From assembly GCA_015178975.1 (NCBI GenBank), contig WHVD01000151.1, forward strand, positions 124,001 to 188,000: 64,000 nt of DNA, written 5' to 3'. The translations under genes were made by a program, and so were the position numbers. This DNA comes from Hysterangium stoloniferum (Eukaryota; Basidiomycota; Agaricomycetes; Hysterangiales; Hysterangiaceae). Shown here in pieces: positions 60,180 through 64,000 of this stretch (positions within the stretch are counted from its first letter, which is position 1; every line of letters starts with the position of its first letter). A model generated the notes under the pieces. It did no database searches. It saw only the letters and a program-made list of their open reading frames with translations, and was not told where the DNA came from.

Positions 60180-60720
60180 ATGCACTGTCCGTACCCGAAT
60201 GACAACCCAAACAGCAAACATCGTCAGAACCTAATCAATCTTGAGCGCAAGAGGTCGCGAGGCTCTCAACGAGGCATCAATTTCATTTTTTGTCGTAATA
60301 TAATTTGTACTCATAATCAATCGACTAGAGTTCTGAAATCAAATCACTCGCCGTTGTTCCCGACGCATTGCGTCGCCGTCAGAAGGCCCATCAACGAGAA
60401 TGACGATTCAGAGTGGGCAGGCTGTATTTCTATCGGAAAACCTACACAGGAACTTCTCACTGACAACAGGCATTTCCTCTGCTTAGTTGACTTTCCTACC
60501 TTCCAGCCCGCTCCTCTGATATTTGGGTGCCTTCGACATCCCGCAAGAAGAGCGCTTGCAATTCCAAGAACAAATAAAATGCTTCATTATCGGAAACAGG
60601 AATTCAAAGGCTCAGAATATTCTCCATTTAATACGGCGAAGGTTCAACTGTCTCTGGCTCTGTCTGGCAGGATATCGGTGCGCATTTGTAATAGAGATTA
60701 ATCTGGTTACTTCGTACAGT
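60180..60720 (+). pseudogene. Aspartic protease relic 2
   Basis: Fragments in changing frames match protease exons 2-4: KHRQNLINLERKR, then a region like VVPDALRRRQ, EWAGCISIGKPTQ and, near 60630, a piece resembling YGEGSTVSGS. The DTG region is disrupted and the C-terminal half is missing. It is more decayed than either intact gene. Confidence 0.75.
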
Positions 60721-61571
60721 GGTACAATCCTTTTTAGTTTGTGTTTCGGGAGTCGGTCTATATGTCTGTAAGTTAAAGGGTAATGGCATCAATGTTACAG
60801 CCATCGACGAAATGAGTTGTGAGTGTTTGTTTGAGCATCGAGAGTTGATACATCGGAACATAAGGGCCGAATGAATTCTGAATTGAAGCTCCGTACATTT
60901 TGGGCAGTAGTTTGACTAACGCACTCTTTGACATCGAATCGGTAACGGGGGGAACAAGTGATGTAGGATCGTTGATGTATTTCCACAGACCAAAATGATC
61001 TAAGTGAGCATTAGCACTGCCGTATACACGTAGGAAGACTCGCCGCTCGGGAGGGTGGGTTTCTTAGTGTCTGTGGAGATATTCTCATTGATCAGAATTC
61101 TGGCGTTCTGTCTTTCTCTCTTTCGTTCGTTCTTTTTAATCAAATATCATGTTTTATTAAAGAAAATTAGGCCAGTTTCAATTCAAAATAAATGTCATGA
61201 TGGGAGGGTGGCTGGCTGAAAAAATAAGTTGAAGATGTTGATAATGGATTGAAAAGGAGTCGACAGCGAAGAACGGTAGGAGTAATTGTGAATCAGAGAA
61301 AAATGCGTGGGGTTCTTTCTTGCTGCTCCGCTGGGCGTTGAGTGCGGCCGGCATTAACTGGATAACCCCAACTCAATTCTCGGCACGTCCCGATTGCCGG
61401 GTTAACACTCATCTGGCCTATGCTCAGCCTTAGCTGACAAATTTGAGTTGGCTAATAGACTGGTAAGCTGATAGATTGATACATGTTTCAACCAGCTCAA
61501 TTGTGTATTCTGATTGATAATGAATCTCACTCCGAGTTTATCGCACAAAGAAACTGTGTAGACAGCATTTT

Positions 61572-61589
61572 CTATAAATTGAAAGTTGG
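61572..61589 (+). promoter_or_regulatory. TATA box of protease gene 2
   Basis: CTATAAATTGAAAGTTGG is identical to the box of protease 1 and lies 78 bp before the ATG at 61650. A further shared box (GATAATGAATCTCACTCC here, GGCAATGAATCTCATCTCC there) lies about 60-80 bp upstream of it. Confidence 0.75.
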
Positions 61590-61649
61590 CTTCACCATCT
61601 ACACCAGGTCCTCACCTCTCTTGTTTTCGGTGTTAATAAGTGCTACATC

Positions 61650-63353
61650 ATGTTTTACAAAGCCGCTCCGTTCACCGTTGCCCTCGCGCTACTTGCTGCC
61701 GCCCACCCAGCTGAGCGGAAAGTCCAAGGTGTCAGCATCCCTCTTGCTAAGCGGTCTTCATTGACCAGAGAGGATGGCACTTTCAATCACGAGAAGGCTA
61801 TCTTGCAAACAGTTGCTACTAAGAAGTAAGTAGCATACATTGTCATCTATCTTAAACAATCAACGTGAACAATTCGATCAGCAAATACCGCCAAAATCTC
61901 CAGAACCTTGAGCGTAATCGTGGTCTGAAGGCGTTCAACAAGGTAAAAAAAATTCTTTTAGAAATAATTCTGACCCCATTATGAACATCTAGGGCGTTGA
62001 AATCAAGCCTCTTGCCGTTGTTCCCGATAGTGTGCTTCGCCGCCAAAGCGAACCCCTTACCGATGAGAACCAAGACCAGGAGTGGGCCGGAACCATCGGT
62101 ATTGGGACTCCCAAGCAGAACTTCCTAGTTGACTTCGATAGTGGGTCATCATTAAATAAACTGAAAGTATATTATTTTGACTAACTGACTTGCGTTCTAT
62201 TACTTTCAGCCGGTTCTTCCGATCTCTGGGTAGCTTCATCGTCCTGTACAGCCCCGGTGTGCGACACAAAGACCAAGTACGCGTCTTCTTCATCTTCGAC
62301 CTCAGCCAAGAAGTCTGGTACATTCACCATTCAATATGGTGACGGTTCCGAGGTCACTGGTCCGATTTATACTGACACTGGCAAGTCTACATTGATGCGA
62401 TACAATATATGTGGTCTTACACTTCGACAGTTACTGTGGCTGGTGTAAAGGCAACTGGTCAGACATTCTCTCCCATCACCTCGCTATCAAACTCTTTCAG
62501 AGATGACCCAATTGACGGGTAAGATCCCTCTTATCTGTTAATTCTCTACGAAATTCTGATCGTATGATTTTCAGAATTCTTGGACTTGCATTTCCAGTAA
62601 TGTCTAACCTCAATGCAGACCCTTTTTTCGTTTCCGCATTCAAACAAGGCGTCGTTCCTGACAACGAATTCTCTTTCAAACTCGCTAGCAGCGATTCTTC
62701 CCTCTACCTAGGCGGCAGGGATAGCTCCCTGTTCACTGGCAGCCCCGAGTTCCATACCATTTCCAGTGCTAAGGGATTCTGGCAAATCGGCAACGCTGCA
62801 GCCTTCGTCGGCTCCAAATCTGTGGTTTCGAACTTTGAGACCATCATCGACAGGTGATGATCATATCCAGTATTAGGCAGGCCTGTGATTGATAACGCAT
62901 TTTACAGCGGAACGACCATCATGGTAGGTCCACCCGATGCAGTTCGGAGCTTCTACTCGGCGGTTTCTGGCTCCAAATTATTTGACTCTGGCAACGGTTT
63001 CTATTCGTTCCCCTGCTCGTCTGTTCCTTCTGTCTCGTTTAGCTGGGGAGGGAAGAAATGGCAGATCAGCGCTGAGAAGTAAATTTTCAGCTACAAATTA
63101 TAGATGAATTTTCTGACGGTGACCCGCAGCTTCAACCTTGGTACGACTGCGGATGGCTCTTTAGATTGTGTTGGTGCCCTCGCCGGCCAAGATCTTCGTC
63201 TTGGAAACAATGTATGGCTCCTCGGTGACAGGTGTGTTATTCCTAAGGAGTGAATTAATTATGCATTGACACTGGTGTAATAGCTTCATGAAGAACGTCT
63301 ATAGTATTTTCTCATTCGGGCAGAACGCCGTAGGCTTCGCCGCTCTTGTATGA
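61650..63353 (+). CDS. Secreted aspartic protease 2 (A1 family, polyporopepsin-like)
   Basis: Same nine-exon layout as protease 1 with all introns at the same sites. Signal peptide MFYKAAPFTVALALLAAAHP, propeptide, then NQDQEWAGTIGIGTPKQNF, the first DTG (again A|CC across an intron) in GSSDLWVASSSC, flap IQYGDGSEVTGPIYTDT, ILGLAFPVMSNLNADPFF, second site IID-S-GTTIMVGPP and the end NAVGFAALV. The GC-AG intron is 62381-62430 with the strong donor GCAAGT. The gene is intact. Its cysteine pair in the SSSCTAPVC loop is typical of the family. It differs most from protease 1 in the Ser-rich loop and propeptide. Confidence 0.93.
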
Positions 63354-64000
63354 AGGCTATCCATGATTTAGTGTGGTACAATGATAGCCACACATAACTG
63401 GTTTTACTTTATCTGATGCACGTTACATCATAAATATATACTTTTATGGTGTTTTTTTTTGTTGTATTTCGTACTCCGTGATCACAAACGAAACTTACAT
63501 TGTTGATGATAGACTCATTACTCATTGGAATTATATTGTATGATTATACTGTATGACCCTCCTACCATTATAAGCTCATTACTGTAATTTAGTGCCCAAT
63601 GTGATGGATTGGGATTGAATATCTTAGCTTGCATTTTCCTAGTATGTCCTCATCCCTGACAAATACTCTTGTCAATGGGCATGCCGCTCATCATGCATCA
63701 CATGCCACTGTGACATCTGCATCTGCACCTTCAGACTCATGTCAGACAAGCTGTCACTTGCCCAGTACTGTATTAGTGTTAAGTTCCATGTCAAACTAAT
63801 TCCAGAACTATCAAGAAATAACTGGGAACTTGGATACTTCTGGGTAGGGTCAGGACTTGGCTTCAGCTTATGTGTTAGGACAAGGCTACCAAAACACAAA
63901 GAGGAAACAAGAGATAAGACTAGGGGAAGGAGTAAAGGAAGAGAGGTTCTAATGACTTACATAAGAATATCACACTTGTGTTTAGTGGAAATCCTACAAT
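63354..64000. other. Spacer with an LTR4 fragment at its end
   Basis: At about 63850 is GGACTTGGCTTCAGCTTAT, the diagnostic box of LTR4, next to TGTGTTAGGACAAGGC. The window thus ends in another repeat. A 75-codon minus-strand frame (63672-63899) overlaps it and has no recognisable family. Confidence 0.5.

Overview
This is a repeat-rich stretch of a filamentous basidiomycete genome, most likely an Agaricomycete. The evidence is many short GT-AG introns, a fungal P-loop GTPase family typical of mushrooms, polyporopepsin-like A1 aspartic proteases, a chromodomain Ty3/gypsy element and Tc1-like transposons. No organism name can be read from the sequence.

Region 1 (1-13.3 kb) is a transposon graveyard. 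It holds a tRNA-like gene, 18-bp minisatellites, two Tc1-like elements and nested solo LTRs. Exact 5-bp target-site duplications (TSDs) let the nest be unpacked. An LTR4 copy (8413-12575) contains an LTR2 copy (8497-11003), which contains an LTR1 copy (9116-10983). A second LTR4 copy (11736-12538) sits in the same outer element.

Region 2 (13.3-21.5 kb) is the main discovery. A GTPase gene with intact G1, G3-like and G4 motifs continues in frame into 87 consecutive micro-exons. Eighty-six of them are exactly 3 nt (one codon) and one is 6 nt, each lying between a 3' splice site (AG) and a 5' splice site (GTRAGT-like). The first 21 separate introns unrelated to one another. The last 66 belong to a 4.6-kb array of near-identical ~60-68-nt introns in which the triplet is the fastest-changing position. 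No triplet is a stop codon. Read in order they give an amphipathic, helix-like peptide that stays in phase with ordinary exons on both sides. I know of no described gene with such a run of one-codon exons.

Region 3 (21.5-44.7 kb) is again repeats: a split Tc1 element, a decayed chromovirus on the minus strand (Gag zinc knuckle, protease, RT, RNase H, integrase, chromodomain) broken by two LTR2 copies, a second Gag-like relic with its 5' LTR, composite 18-bp minisatellites and more solo LTRs.

Region 4 (44.7-64 kb) is gene-bearing. On the minus strand lie an ALKBH6-type dioxygenase, a broken fungal hypothetical gene, ornithine aminotransferase and a NUDIX hydrolase. On the plus strand lies a cluster of two intact secreted aspartic proteases and two relics, with matching promoter boxes and a conserved GC-AG intron. 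The housekeeping genes are ordinary; the protease cluster grew by local duplication.
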